A stretch of DNA of 64,000 nucleotides from Eonycteris spelaea (lineage: Eukaryota; Chordata; Mammalia; Chiroptera; Pteropodidae): contig PUFA01000224.1 of the NCBI GenBank assembly GCA_003508835.1, positions 186,001-250,000 on the forward strand, in the 5' to 3' direction. Below the pieces are notes generated by a model. That model ran no database searches. It saw nothing but the letters and a program-made list of their open reading frames with translations, and was not told where the DNA came from. Position numbers and translations under genes: made by a program. Shown piece by piece: positions 49,311 to 61,542 of the stretch (its first letter is position 1; every line of letters starts with the position of its first letter).

Positions 49311-50084
49311 AAGGCCTATCTTACTGGCCTTTGAATTGTAAAACTCAAAATAGATCCTGGATATTCAAATATTTAAACATTGAAAAATGGTCACGTTTAA
49401 CTTTGGATTTTAAGGCTTCTCTCTTTTACCACTTTATAGTGTATTTTGTGATATATTTTGATAGTGTTTTTCCCATTCTGAAAAAATTGAAATGAACAAA
49501 AGGGAATGGTAATTAGATGCCATATTGGATTGAAAAAAACTGAACATGCTTAGGCAAATTGCTAACAATTACTGGTAGCTTTTTTAATATTAACAAAGAA
49601 TGGGGAAAGGAACTTAAAGGATGCTTTTGCTAAAACTATAAACTCCAAGAAATTAGCAAAGGAAACGTTAAATTTGTTCTGAGGATGAAGGAAACAGGCT
49701 TTCAGCCCTGCAAGGGCCTGAGCAAGCAGCTCAGCCTTCCCTCTTGTTTTACAGATAAGGAAGCCAGGTCCCAGGGACGGCAGCTGTCTTACCCAGAGCC
49801 ATGACGTCGTGAGCAGGCCTGGGGAGAATTTTGGCCTCTTGACTCCAAGCCACCTCCCTTCTGTTTAGCACTAGCCTCCTGTGTGTCTTCAGAGCCCTCT
49901 GACGGGTGCCGGAGAGCACCTCGCCTGGAAGGCAGAGCCTGTGGACTCGTAGAACACACTAGCCTCCTCTCCCTGGTCCCAGGGTCCTCCCAAGGCTCTG
50001 CTCCCACATCGTCACCTACAGTGCCAGAGATGAGTAGGATCGGCAGAGATCTGGAAGCAAAATGGCTTCCCTTCTTTCTCTTTG

Positions 50085-53035
50085 TTTTTGCCCCAGCGTT
50101 ATTGAGAAATAATTGACATATGTCACTATATGTTTAAGGCGTACAACATGATGGTTCGATTTACATATATTGTGCAATGATTACCACAGTAGCTTCAGGT
50201 TCTTCTCATATCTATACAATAAAAGGAAAGGAAAAAGAAAAAGAAATTTTCCTCGTGACGGGAACTCATAGGATTTACTCTCTTAACAACTTTCCTATAT
50301 ATCCTACAGCAGTGTTAGCTATCGTCATCACGTTATACGTTCCTATTTACTTAGTTTATACCTGGAACTTCATACCTTTTGACCACCTTCTCCAATTTCC
50401 TCTCCTGCCACCCTCACCCTCTGGTAACCACAAGTCTGGTTTCCTTTTACATGAGTTTGGGTTTTGTTTTTTATTTTCTGTTTTTTGTTTTTTGTTTTTT
50501 TAAGATTCCACATATATGTGAGATCATACAGTGTTTGTCTTTCTCTCTATGACTTATTTCACGTAGCATAATGCCTTCAAGTTTCATCCACATTGTCACA
50601 AATAGTAGAATTTTGTTTTTTATGGCTGAATAATATTCCTCTGTGTGTGTGTGTGTCCGACAACTTCTTTATACATCTATCAGTTGTTTCTATGTCTTGA
50701 CTAGTGTAAATAATGCTGCTTTGAACGTGGGAGTATAGATATTTTTTCAAGTTAGTGTTTTCATGTCCTTTGGATAGGTTCCTGGAAGTGGAATTGCTGT
50801 ATCATGTGGTAGTTCTATTTTTAATTTTTTAAGGAACCTCCACACTGTTTTCCATAGTGGCTGTACCAGTTTACAACCCCACCAACAGTGAATAAGGGTT
50901 CCTTCTCTTTTCTCCACATCCACGCCAACTTTTGTTGTCTCTTTTCGGTGATGGCCCTTCTAACAGGCATGAGGTGATATCTCATTATGGTTTAACCTGC
51001 CTTTCCACTATGACTAGTGATGTTGAGCATCTCTTCATGCACCTGTTGGCCTTTCATATATCTTCTTTGGAGAAATGTCTATTCAGGTCCTTTGCCCATT
51101 TTTTCAATTGAGTTATTTGGTTTTTTGCTATTGAGTTGTATGAATTCTTTATATATTTTAGATATTCACTCCTTATCAATTTTTTTTACTTTGGTTTACA
51201 ATATTTTTTCCCATTCCATAGGTTGTCTTTTCTTTGTTGATTGTTTCTTTTGCTGTGCAAATTCTTTTTTTTTTTTTTTTGATGTAGTTCCACTTGTTAT
51301 TTTTGATATGGTTCCTGTGATTGAAGTGTCATGGCTAAAAAATCATTACCAAAATTCATGTCAGGGAGCTTTATTCCTATGTTTTCTCCTAGGAGTTTCA
51401 TGGTTTCAGGTCTTACATTTAAGTCTTTAATCCATTTTGAGTTAATTTTTGTGAGTCCATTTGGGTCTATTTTCTTTCTTTAACATGTGACTATCCAATT
51501 GTCCCAGTACCATTTATTGAAAAGACAATCTTTTCTTCACTGAATATTCTTGGCTCCTTTGTCAAATATTAGTTGACCGAATATGCTTGGGTGGGCTCTT
51601 GATTCTGTTCCGTTGGTCTCGTTATCTGTTTTTAATGCTATACCATCCTGTTTTGATGACTGAAGCTTTATAGTATAGCTTTGAAATCAGGAAGTGTGAT
51701 GCCTCCTGCTTTGTTCTTCTTTCTCAGAATTTCTTTGGCTGTTTGTGAATAGAGACAATTTTACTTCTCCTCTCCAGTTCTGATGCCTTTATTTCTTTTT
51801 CTTGCCTGATTGCTCTAGCTAAGACTTCTAGTACTATGTTGAATAGAGAGGTGAGAGTGGGCACCCTTGTCTTGTTCCTGATTTTAGAGGAAAAGCTTTC
51901 AGCCTTTCACCATTGAGTGTGGACTTGTCATATACAGTTTTTAAGATTTTAAGATATGTGCCTTTTGTGCCTAAATTAAAAAATTTTTTTAAATCACAAA
52001 AGGATGAAGTTTGTCAAATGCTTTTTCTGCATCTATTGAGATGGTCATGTGACTCTTTTCTTTCATTCTGTAAATGTGATATGTCACATTGATTGATTTG
52101 CATATGTTGAACCATCCTTACATCCCAGGGATAAATCTCGCTTGGTCGTGGTGTGTGATCCCTTTAATGTGTTGCTGAATTCGGTTTGCTAGGATTTATA
52201 GAGAATTTTTGTATATATTATTACTCAGGATATTGGCTTGTGCTTTTCTAGTAGTGTCTTTTTCTGGTTTTGGTATCAGGATAATTCTGGCCTTGTAAAA
52301 TGAGTTTGAGAGTGTTCCTTCCTTTTCAATGTTTTGAAGAGTTTGAAGAAGGATTGGTGTGAATTCTTTAAGTTTTTGGTAACCTTCACCAGTGAAGCCA
52401 TTTGGTCCTGGGCTTTTTGGGGAGATGTTTTTTATTACAGATTCAGTCTTCTTACTAGTAATTGATCTATTCATATTGCCTATTTCTTCCTGATTCAGTC
52501 TTGGTAACTTACATGTTTCTAAGAATTTTTCTGTTCTTTTAGGTTTTTCTGTTTGTTGGCATATAGTTGTTCATAGGAGCCTCTTTTGATCCTTTGAATT
52601 TCTGTGGTATCCATTGTAATGTCTCTTTTTCATTTATAATTTTGGTGATCTGGGGCCTTTCTCTTTTTTCCTTGATAGTCTAGCTAATGGTTTGTCAATT
52701 TTGTTTATCTTTTCAAAGAAGCAACTCTCCGTTAATCTTTTGTGGCCTCAATTTATTTATTTATGCTCTGTTTCTTTATTATTTCCTTCCTTCTGCTAAC
52801 TTTGGGCTTGGTTTGTTCTTTTTCTCATTCCTTACATTTTAAAGTTAGGTCATTTACTTGGGATCTTTCTTAATTCTTAGTGTCAGGGTTCATTGCTGTG
52901 AACTCTCTTAGAACTACTTTTGCTGCACCCCACCAGCTCTGGGATGTTGCGTTTCCATTTTCATTTGTCTCAAGAAACATTTTCCTTTCCCTTTAATTTC
53001 TTCTTCGATCCGTTGGTTGTTCGGCAGTATCGCTC
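50085..53035 (-). mobile_element. 5'-truncated L1 element (LINE-1), antisense to ZDHHC3
   Basis: About 3 kb of L1 in reverse orientation: 3'UTR text at the low-coordinate end (attgagaaataattgacata), then the ORF2 end (ggctgaataatattcctctg; tccatagtggctgtaccag) and the reverse transcriptase part, breaking off near 53,035. Many stops and indels make it non-functional. The 3'UTR type suggests an L1MA/L1MB-age element rather than a young one. A GT microsatellite (about 50,641-50,658) and a poly-T run (about 51,266-51,281) lie inside it. It is the largest single repeat here. Confidence 0.93.
52196..52474 (-). pseudogene. L1 ORF2 reverse-transcriptase remnant
   Basis: A 92-codon open piece within the L1 reads KSPGPNGFTGEGYQKLKEF, then LQTLQNIEKEGTLSNSFYKA and LIPKPEKDTT. 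This is the ORF2 reverse-transcriptase region around the SPGPDGF and LIPKPDKD motifs. It is bounded by stops, with no functional product. Confidence 0.92.
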
Positions 53036-53689
53036 CTTGGAGCCTGGCGCCGTTGCGATCACTGGTCCTCTCCTTCTCTGCCCCAGCTCTTCTTTCAGAT
53101 CCCTCCGAGCACTTTTGCTTTTAGTCCCTAAAAAACCCAAGCTCTTGCCTGGGTGATGTCACAGTGGTTGTGTGTCTGCACATGGCACAATGTGGGGTCA
53201 GGTGCCGTGGTCAGCACCCTTAGGTAGAAACCTTTGCTGGCGGGTCTCTGCCTAGCATGGGTGGGCTTTCTCTCAGGAGCAGTGTGCTAGAACTTGACCC
53301 CACAGGAAGTGTTTCCCAACAGAAGCAGATATTAGGGACTCGAATCTTAGGGTGACTCCTGGCTGCAGCTTCACAGCACCCCTGCTTCCTAGGTTAAGAC
53401 AAGATCAGTCTTCTGAGAGTGGGCTGGTGTTCAGCCAGGGCCCCACCTAAGAGCACAAAATGCCTAAGTTCAGGCCTGTGGCCTGTGAATATCACAGCAT
53501 GTGGCCCACCCAATAATGCCATCTCTGCATAACCATGCGTGGGCAAGAGAGCCAAACTGTAAGTAACCCAAGGTCACTGGTAGACACATCAGTACCGCTC
53601 CCCTGTTGTTTTCTAGTTATTGGGCAAAATGAATGGTTGTAGTGAGTAGTTGAAAGTAGGATCTGAAATGAGAGCAGGCTTGGGAGTGT

Positions 53690-53880
53690 ATCCTGTCTCT
53701 ATTGCTTCCTAGAAGTATGACCTTAGGTAAATCTTTCCCTTTCTCAATTTCCTCGTCTCTGAAAGGAGGTGGAAACTCGAGGTTTATACCTACAAGACAC
53801 AGTGGACATGAGAATCAAATGGGGTGAGATGTATGTAGCGTACGCCCAGTGGCTGGCAGGTAATAGACATTCAGGAAATA
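53690..53880 (+). repeat. MIR
   Basis: gtatgaccttaggtaaatct, ctcaatttcctcgtctctga and cagtggctggcaggtaatag follow forward MIR to near its 3' end. Confidence 0.85.
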
Positions 53881-54639
53881 GGAAGAGTCGGGACCCCGCT
53901 CTGCATTGAGCACACCCCACGCTGTGGCAGCAGCCAAGCAAAGTGCCTGTCTTGGAACCTGCCCTGAGAGAGGCCAGAAGGCAGTTCGGTGTCAAATGGG
54001 ATCATGCACCCGATTGCAAAGGGTTCTGCATCTATGAGTGTATTGCACTCGTTGACACATACTAACTGGCTAGCTAGATCAGGAATACATTGTTGCCTTT
54101 ATAAAGATTTTTCTGCTAGGTTGCAGACTTCCTGGAAGGAGGAGTTAATGCAGGAGATGGCAGCAAAAGCAAGTAGCATTTTATGAAAAACCAGTTGACT
54201 CCTCGAGCTTAATTTTTTCACCCATCTGTGGAACGGGCTGGACTGGAGTTTGAAAGAGATCAACTAGCCCAGCAGAAGTATGGTTCATTGAAGAGACAGA
54301 AGTAAAATTACAGAAGAAAGGATTAAAAAAAAAAAAAAAAAGAATGGGTATTATAGGCTCCCAGTAGCTAGTGGAAGGAAAGTCTGCGTAGAGTTCATTT
54401 CTTGAATTTTTCTTAAGAGCATGATGCTTAGAGATCCAGTCCTTCCCTCTCACTTTAGAGATGACGTTAAAGCTAAATTGACTTCTCATATCCATCCGAT
54501 ATGTGCTGTTTGCGAGGGAGCAGGAAGTAGAACTGATGTTTCCTGCTTGATCTTTCCTCTTCTCCCTCCTTGCAAAAGAGCAGCCACAGCCCCAGCCACG
54601 TGCTGTTCTCAAAATGTGGTCTGTGGTGGCGAGCAGAGC

Positions 54640-54830
54640 TGGTTTGGAGTCCTGGCTTTACCACTCCCTCACTATCTGACTTTGAGAACGTTACCCCAAA
54701 CCTCTGCACCTCACGCGTTCCATCTGTACAATGAATAATAAAAGCCACCATGCTAGGTTGCCGTAAGAATTGGAACAAGCTGCTCATATGAGTCCTCGAT
54801 CCAGGAGGCATTCAGTCAATGCTGGCATCT
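54640..54830 (+). repeat. MIR
   Basis: ggctttaccactccctcact, gactttgagaacgttacccc and tctgtacaatgaataataaa match forward MIR. Confidence 0.8.
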
Positions 54831-56879
54831 GTCTCCATTCCTACAGACCGCACTGCGTGTTTTAGACGAAATCTCAAATGGGCTTGGCTGTCCTCTTCTG
54901 TAAAACAGAAGGGCGTGACTGAAATCTATGAGATGGTCTCCGTAATTCAGATAGTGATCCTTTTTTACCAGTTACTCTTATGCGTAGTCTTGTTTTAAAG
55001 TTGCCTCACTCACTTTTCTCATTGTTGCAATATTCTCATTGTTGCAATATGTGATAAGGCACATCCGTAGAGAGGGAAAGTGTTACCGGAAGGAGTGGTA
55101 GTTTCTACTGATCCCCGATGTTTGTATCACATGTTTTGTTTTCTGTATGTGGGTGTGTGTTTTTTAATAGTTCTAGAAAGCTGGGAGGTGGTAAACGAGC
55201 CAGCTGTAGTACAATAAGTATTTGTGTAAGTAGAGGAACTGTTGGCCTCAATGAGCTGTCCAAATCCCAAAGTTTTTTTCTGAAATGAAGACCCGTTGTT
55301 AGGAGTCTGAGCATGGACACGAGTGGGTTTATAAGACGTGGCCAGTTAGGAGGCAAGAAGGCAAATTTAACCCAGCATTTCCCAGTTCCCTCAGCGAACT
55401 TCAGTGTGTATTGGGTTTGGTTGGGGAGTGCAATATTTCTTTTTAAAGTTTTTTGTTAAAGGTTGGGTGTGACAGAGGCAAGAGGGAGGAGCAACGTAGA
55501 CTCATTGGTAAAGATCTCAGAAGAGTCCAGCAGCCTCTGCCTGTCTGGACAACTCACTGGCCTGACAAGGTGTGCTGTGGAAGATAAGGCACCTTTCCCT
55601 TGGACCACACCTTTTGGAAAAAGTTTAGTGACTCATTCTGGTTTTTTATGAAACATTTCAAATATAGTGATTCATGGTTCATTCTTTGTTTTTTCCGAGA
55701 ATCATCTAAAAATGGGCATAAAATTTATAGTCCTTACACAAATTAAATTAAGAGAATTGTGGCCCAGATCAATTAACTTGGTGCTTGATCAGGTCCATTT
55801 CTAAAGCTCCCAAACCCGGCCTTTGTCTTTGAAGTTGGGGAAGGTGTGGGGGTGGGCGGGGCTGCGCATACTTTGGTGCCTTAAGTGTCTCTGACATGTG
55901 AGAAGCTCTAAAAGAGGCGAACACTATCCTTAAGACCATAGGATTTAAACCAAGGCGGTTATTGATAGACTCATGAGGGTGAATTTCCATTGAGAATTAT
56001 AATAGAAATATCCAAAAAAAAGATGCTGCCTTCTTTCAGTGGACCTTTTAAGTGGCTGTTTACTTAGTTAATGAGTAAAAATTAGTTATGTGAGAATCAT
56101 CTTTAGGGCAAGTTTAGGAGGATACCAGACCAAGCTCTGAACAGTGATCCATCATAACACTAGATTTATTAAACTGTTAAATGTTCACCTGAAACAAATG
56201 TGGACCTGAGTTAAAAGCCTCCTATTTAATGGGTTTCTGCTCCTTGCTGAGTTCATGACATCTGCTAAGGAGCTGATGAAATTGAGTTTCAGGTATATAG
56301 TTCCTACCGTAGGGACCCAGAAAATTTAATCCTTTAATTTTTTTTTGGTATTTTGCTAATTCTTATTTTCTAAGCCAAGGGAAAATAATTGCACCTAATT
56401 CTGAGTTTACGAAACCAGGCTGTGTACAGATACTTCATACAGGCCTGTATGTCCAGCCCCCACCAGCGGCCTCCACCCTGCCAGCCAGGCCCGCCGGCCC
56501 CTGCCTTTGTCTAAGTAGTACACTTCACCTGGTTCCGGGCCCTGCTGAGACCCCGCCCCTTCAGAAGTCCTGGCTGTGAAAAAGTCTACTCGCTTCTGGT
56601 TTCAGTAGGAGGGTTGTTTGTATTGAGGGAGGTGTAACATTTGCCTCTCTGTTGGGCCATTCACTAGAAACCTAAGTGTTGGGATTATCTGTTTTACATA
56701 TCCATTTACTCAAGAAATACTGATTCGAGCACGAACCCATGCAAGATACTAGGCTGCGAAGCTAAACAAATGGGACTTGCAGGTCAGTAGGAAGAAACCA
56801 AGCAAGACCGGTCTCACCAGGTTGGGAGCTGGTCATGGGGAATGGCAGGGCCTGAACGGGGCGCACACACACGTTATTG

Positions 56880-56970
56880 TCCTCGTTATCCCTTGTGTGT
56901 GAGCCCCTTGCACAATTCCTTGTATTTAGTGGCTGCTCCATAAATATCTATTTGAGTTGAATCAGATTGC
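56880..56970 (+). repeat. L2 3'-end fragment
   Basis: gagccccttgcacaattcct and ccataaatatctatttgagt match the L2 3' terminus, forward. Confidence 0.7.
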
Positions 56971-58797
56971 AGTGAGGACACGTTAGAGAGCAAACGAGGC
57001 AGGGGAATGGGATGAAGGGGCGGGGGAGGGGACTGGAGGAGGCCGCCCCTTTGGGGGGAGGGCTGGCTGGCAGGAGCGGCACCTGGCACCCAGGGTCCTG
57101 GGACACACCAGCCTTCTCCTGTGCCCGCCCCAGAGGCCTGAGCAACTGGTTCTGCCCAACTCCTGCAGCAAGGACTCGGTAAGGGGTGAGGAGTCGGTCC
57201 CTGGGGAGTGGGTCACTGGCGAAGAGCCACTCCTCAGCCCCGAGGGTTGGAGTTCCCTTATTCAGAACAGAAACAGAAAAGAGCTAAATATCTGCCTCTT
57301 CTGTTGTTGTTAGGGGCAGAGTGAAGGGAAGGGAGTGTATATGTTTGTTTCAAGGTGGATTTTTCCTCCTATTTTTCATATTTTCAGTTGGCTAATTTAA
57401 GGAGTAAATCCTTGTTGGATAGCTTCCACTGCCGTGGGCGGGGGAAGGGGGCTGCGGGTTAAACAAACACCTCACAGCAGGATGCCACGATTGGCTTTGA
57501 GTGCGATATTTCGATGCTCTAAAGTGTGTGTTGGAGTGTGTGCTTCAGTTCAGGGCCACTTAGTGTCCAGCTCTGCTCTCCCAGATCTCAGATTCTCACT
57601 CACCAGTGAGGGACGATGGGAAAACAGAACCTCTGTGCACGCTCTGGTCCCACGTTGGTCAAGAGTGGGACATTCTGGTTACCTGAGTAAGAGTCACGTT
57701 CCGCCTACGTTGTGGCCCTGCTCGGTGCACCTGCCCACGATGTGGCCACCGCCCTGAACGTAAGCGGACGAAGCTTTCACGAGGCGGGCCCGGCGTCACA
57801 GAGCCCATGCCTGTAATGAACACATGCAGCGAGCAGCTGCCGTGTGCCAGGCATGGGACCGACGACAAGACAGGGCCCCCAGCCCGTCAGAACGGTGTGG
57901 AGGGAGAGCAGGGCGGGTGTCTCCTGAAGGCCTGCCACCTCAAATGAGTCCCCTTCTTTTACAAACAAATCTAGCAAGATTTAGTTTTATTTGCTTTTCC
58001 AGCCCACGGCCAATGAGCAGCAGTAAATGGTGTGGTGGGAGGATTGATAGCTGTAGACACAGAAATGACAGCAGCCTGAATGGAGGAGGAACACGGAGAA
58101 TGGTGCAGAGATGCGGGAATTACAGTTACGATCAACCGAACAGGCCAGTGGGTGTGAGGCGGCCAGCCCAGGGAATCCCCGTACCACCTGTGGACACTGT
58201 TACCTAACACGCTCCAGTAACTGATGTCCCTGGTGACGACTAAATCCTTCCGAACAAATGGGGCTATTGTACTTAAGACAGAAACAGCTATGTCTTTACT
58301 TCTGTTTTTAAGACTTTCATCTTAACCTGCATGGTTAAAATGTGTTTCTGCTTAGGAACAAGCCACAGTCCCTGGGAAATTTGTTTATGTAGAAGGGCCT
58401 GTTCCTCAGGAAAACCACACACATGAAACATAACTGGTTTAGATGAGCCATTGTCAAATGTACAGTCAAGAACGAGCAGCTGTCAGGATAGAGGATAATC
58501 ATCTACTCTGAATATAACCTGAGCATAATTTAGTCACTAGAAGAATCGAACCAGGAACATCGCTCTAAGATATGTTTTCAGTGATCCTCCGTTTCTGAAA
58601 ACCACACCATGGTGATCATCGAAGAGCAGTTTGATGGCGTGCACAGGTTCTGGTGAAATGACCGGTGGTTCTGCTGCCGTAGATGTGGCTAGGGTGGTGT
58701 GAGTTGTAACTGACCATCTCTGTCACACCGAGCTGTTCTGTGGGTAAAGCAGGAGTAGGGCAGGATCTCAGTTTTTTTGGTGTGTAACAACTTCCTA

Positions 58798-58985
58798 GAA
58801 CCGGGGATCAGCATACTTCTTCTATAAAGGGCCAGAGAGTAAATACTGTAGGCTGGATAGTCATATAAACTCCGGAACTACTCAACTCTGCCATTATAAT
58901 GCCAAAGCAGACATAGACAATATGTACTTGAGGGGTGGCTGTGGTCCAATAAAACTTTATTGATTTAGAGCTTAAATAGTAATTG
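58798..58985 (+). repeat. MER5A-type hAT DNA transposon
   Basis: ttctataaagggccagagag, aactactcaactctgccatt, aaagcagacatagacaatat and ggtccaataaaactttattg match MER5A closely. Confidence 0.9.
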
Positions 58986-59648
58986 CGATAACATAGGTGA
59001 TATGCATACAGGTCTATATGGCAACAGGTAAAACCAAGGGAATGGTTGCATCTGGAGGTTGTCAAAATGTTGAGCTTCAGTCAGGTTTAAATCTTCATGG
59101 GATTTCAGCGTTTGGTTTGGTTTGAATTGAGCAGAGTTTAGAATTTTCGAATTTGCTGGGCTCGGGTGAGGGTCCAGAGATATCCCTGGCCTGTGACCTC
59201 CTGTCCTGTTTGGTGCTTCAGAAGATATCCCTGCATTTTTTTAATGCCCCTGGGTTGTCACTGGCAACGCTAACTGCCACTGTCTCCTGGAGAGCACAAG
59301 ATTGCTTCCTTAGAACATCCGGGTCGATGGACTGTCGGGAGCCACCGCTTTTACTCTGCTTAGGACGATTATTCTATATGTGTCATGACTTCTTGTTCAC
59401 CAGCTCCCAACACCACGTACCCAGCATGTGATAGTCACTCTGAGTATTCGTTGAGTGACGCTTCTGTGGACAGGTACATGGTTCACGTTTAACTACTTTT
59501 CAGTCATTGATTCTCTGCCACCCTGGGAATGGATGGCCTGGCCTTATTCTTTCATTATTAGCACGTACAACGTTGCACTCCATCGGTTTGAGTCGTAGCT
59601 CCTGCTCTGCCCTCTCGGTGTTCCGACACGTCCTTCCTTTTCGTGACT

Positions 59649-59649
<1 letters not shown>

Positions 59650-59704
<55 letters not shown>

Positions 59705-59807
59705 CCCCTCCCCCTCTCTCCCTCTCCCTCTCCCTCTCTCCCTCTCTCCCTCTCTCCCTCTCTCTCTCTCTCTCTCTCCCCCTCTCTCCCTCTCTCTCTC
59801 TCTCTCT
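59650..59807. repeat. (CT)n / (CTCTCC)n polypyrimidine tract, about 158 bp
   Basis: A pure CT run of about 50 bp passes into ctctcc-type units and back to CT, with no purine on the plus strand across the whole tract. The minus strand gives Arg-Glu-rich chance ORFs. Confidence 0.97.
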
Positions 59808-59862
59808 GTTGGGGGTGAGGACAGTGGAGGGAGAGGGCAAATGGACAAAAGGGAGGAATAAC

Positions 59863-60162
59863 CTGCCGCAGCCGTGGCGAGCTCGCCCTCGTGTGTGGAG
59901 CCGGGGTCTTCAGAGAACTCCCATAGCCAGTGCTGCTTGTGCGCGATTTCCTCTGCCGTGAAGTGGCTCGAGTTTTCAAAAGACTGCGATGTCACTTGCT
60001 GTGCTGCAGCCTGTGCTGCGGGGGGCTGTCCCATGGCACGCACATCTGGCAGTGAACTTGAGCCATCGGAGTTGCTAACTGAGAAACCCGGTCGGCGATG
60101 CAACAGGCCACCGAGTTTAGGATGAAGCAGAGGAGGGACGTTGCTGGGTCTTGTAGCACATG
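59863..60162 (-). other. Unidentified exon-like open segment inside ZDHHC3 intron 1
   Basis: On the minus strand, acceptor-like tgtttgtcccccag is followed by 300 bases open in one frame and then a possible donor, CGGCAG then gttatt. The translation looks protein-like (HRRPGFSVSNSDGSSSLPDV; QQVTSQSFENSSHF; TAEEIAHKQHWLWEFSEDP). I do not recognise the family and know of no gene in this intron in human. It could be part of a retrocopy, an antisense gene, or chance. A second protein-like piece follows an acceptor-like site at 61,156, but its phase does not fit this segment. Confidence 0.25.
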
Positions 60163-61480
60163 CTGGGGGACAAACAGACTCGAGTGACTGATTCGTAGTT
60201 ATTTCATTGCTGTCCCCAGAGACTCAAGCCGCAGTGTTAGGAAGACAAGGCACGGTGCCCAGCACTTGTTTCTGCAGGAAGAGAGGACACGTGCGCGCGG
60301 GCTGTGCTATGCGCGGGGCGTTGCAGGCCACAGCGTTCGGCACGGGCGCCTCCAGCTCCCTCGGCCCGCACACCAGCCCCGTGAGGAGGTGGCGGGGGCT
60401 GGCATGCGTGCTTCTCGCAGGTGAGGAGACGAACACTCAGGAAGCCCCGCAGCCCGGCGGTGGGGGAGCATCTTCGGACGCGTGTGCGACACTCCTACAC
60501 GGTGCCCTGTCACCCACAAGGGGAACAGCTTGCAGAGGCTCTTATTCCCGGAAAGGAACCGTCTTGGCCATCGGGCTGAAAGCCCGGCTTGTTTCAAGAA
60601 CTAGCCCGTCTGACCGTTTTGCCCGTCACTGGCTAACGCAGGGACAGTTGGAATGTCTTAGCCCTCTTCCCGCTCGCCGCCAGGGTTAATTTAACATCAC
60701 GCCTAGGAATCCTACATTTTCTAGGATTTGACATTTTCAGCTACCGAGAATTACTATATGGAAATACCAGTACTAAAAACAGAATACTATACATAGAATG
60801 ATGTCATTTGTCTCCAGAACTATCGATATACTAAAGTGATGTGGAAATGTTGGGGGTGAGGTTAGGACTGTAATTTGCGAGTTATCTCGGGGAGAAGGCT
60901 GCGGCCACAAGCGCTGCTGGCGAGCGAGTATTCTCGGGGCAAACGGGAAAAGGGTTAATGGCTGCAGCTTAACGCGAGTCCTGCGTGGCCGCCACTCTCC
61001 TCCCACGGCCGCAGCATCGGTGTCTGGGTCGTCCGTGCTGTCACTGCTGAGGAGAGTGTCCCCAGTGGGCTTGGTGTGCTTCCCCCCGCCCCCGCCCCCA
61101 CCTCTTAGGTCCCGATTTGAACGTATCTGTGGAGACACTGTCTGCCCAGTAGATCCCTGAAAAACGAGATCTGGCTCTAGTCTGCCCCCGAGTTGGTGAG
61201 CTTTGCCTGCTGCCGCTGCCCCGGCTGCCCCTGGGCAGGGCATTCGCCCACAAAGGCTCCCTCTCTGTCTGCACGTGAAGGCTGTGGGCAAGGTGGCCCT
61301 AGTTCACAGAGGCCGGTAGTGCTCAGGATGAGGGAGGAGGGCTCGCATTCTAAACGAACAGAAGGTTTAGGCAGCTTCTCTGCGGGAGGGTCACACGCAG
61401 GCACCTGGCTCACTTTGGAAAGGTAATTTTGTCAAGTCTCCTAGACGAGGTAACAGCTCTGGGTCTTTCTTCTCTTCCAG

Positions 61481-61542
61481 ATGTCAGTATGGACAGAATA
61501 GCTTATGATGCTTACCCCCGCCCACCACTTCCGAGACATTGA
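61481..61542 (+). promoter_or_regulatory. ZDHHC3: Two upstream ORFs at the ZDHHC3 start
   Basis: ATG at 61,481 (the exon's first base) opens MSVWTE and stops at TAG 61,499-61,501, three bases before the main ATG. ATG at 61,489 opens [17 protein letters not shown] and stops at TGA 61,540-61,542, overlapping the main start in another frame. Both could limit translation of ZDHHC3. Confidence 0.6.

Larger units (their letters stand above)
44931..61480 (+). other. ZDHHC3 intron 1
   Basis: About 16.5 kb. Contents: a GT/GA microsatellite (45,069-45,164), a near-complete reverse MIR (47,150-47,400), further MIR pieces (49,230-49,310; 49,730-49,870; 53,690-53,880; 54,640-54,830), an antisense L1 (50,085-53,035), L2 (56,880-56,970), MER5A (58,798-58,985), a long CT tract (59,650-59,807) and an unexplained protein-like segment on the minus strand (59,863-60,162). 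53.04-53.6 kb and 55-56.4 kb hold nothing recognised. Confidence 0.75.

Noticed and set aside
51017..51430. 137-codon plus-strand Phe/Leu-rich open frame resembling a membrane protein
   Set aside because: It is the antisense of the L1 ORF2 end; the T-rich strand gives Phe/Leu-rich chance frames.
59500..59979. Arg-Glu repeat proteins encoded on the minus strand
   Set aside because: Direct translation of the CT/GA microsatellite, with no coding evidence.
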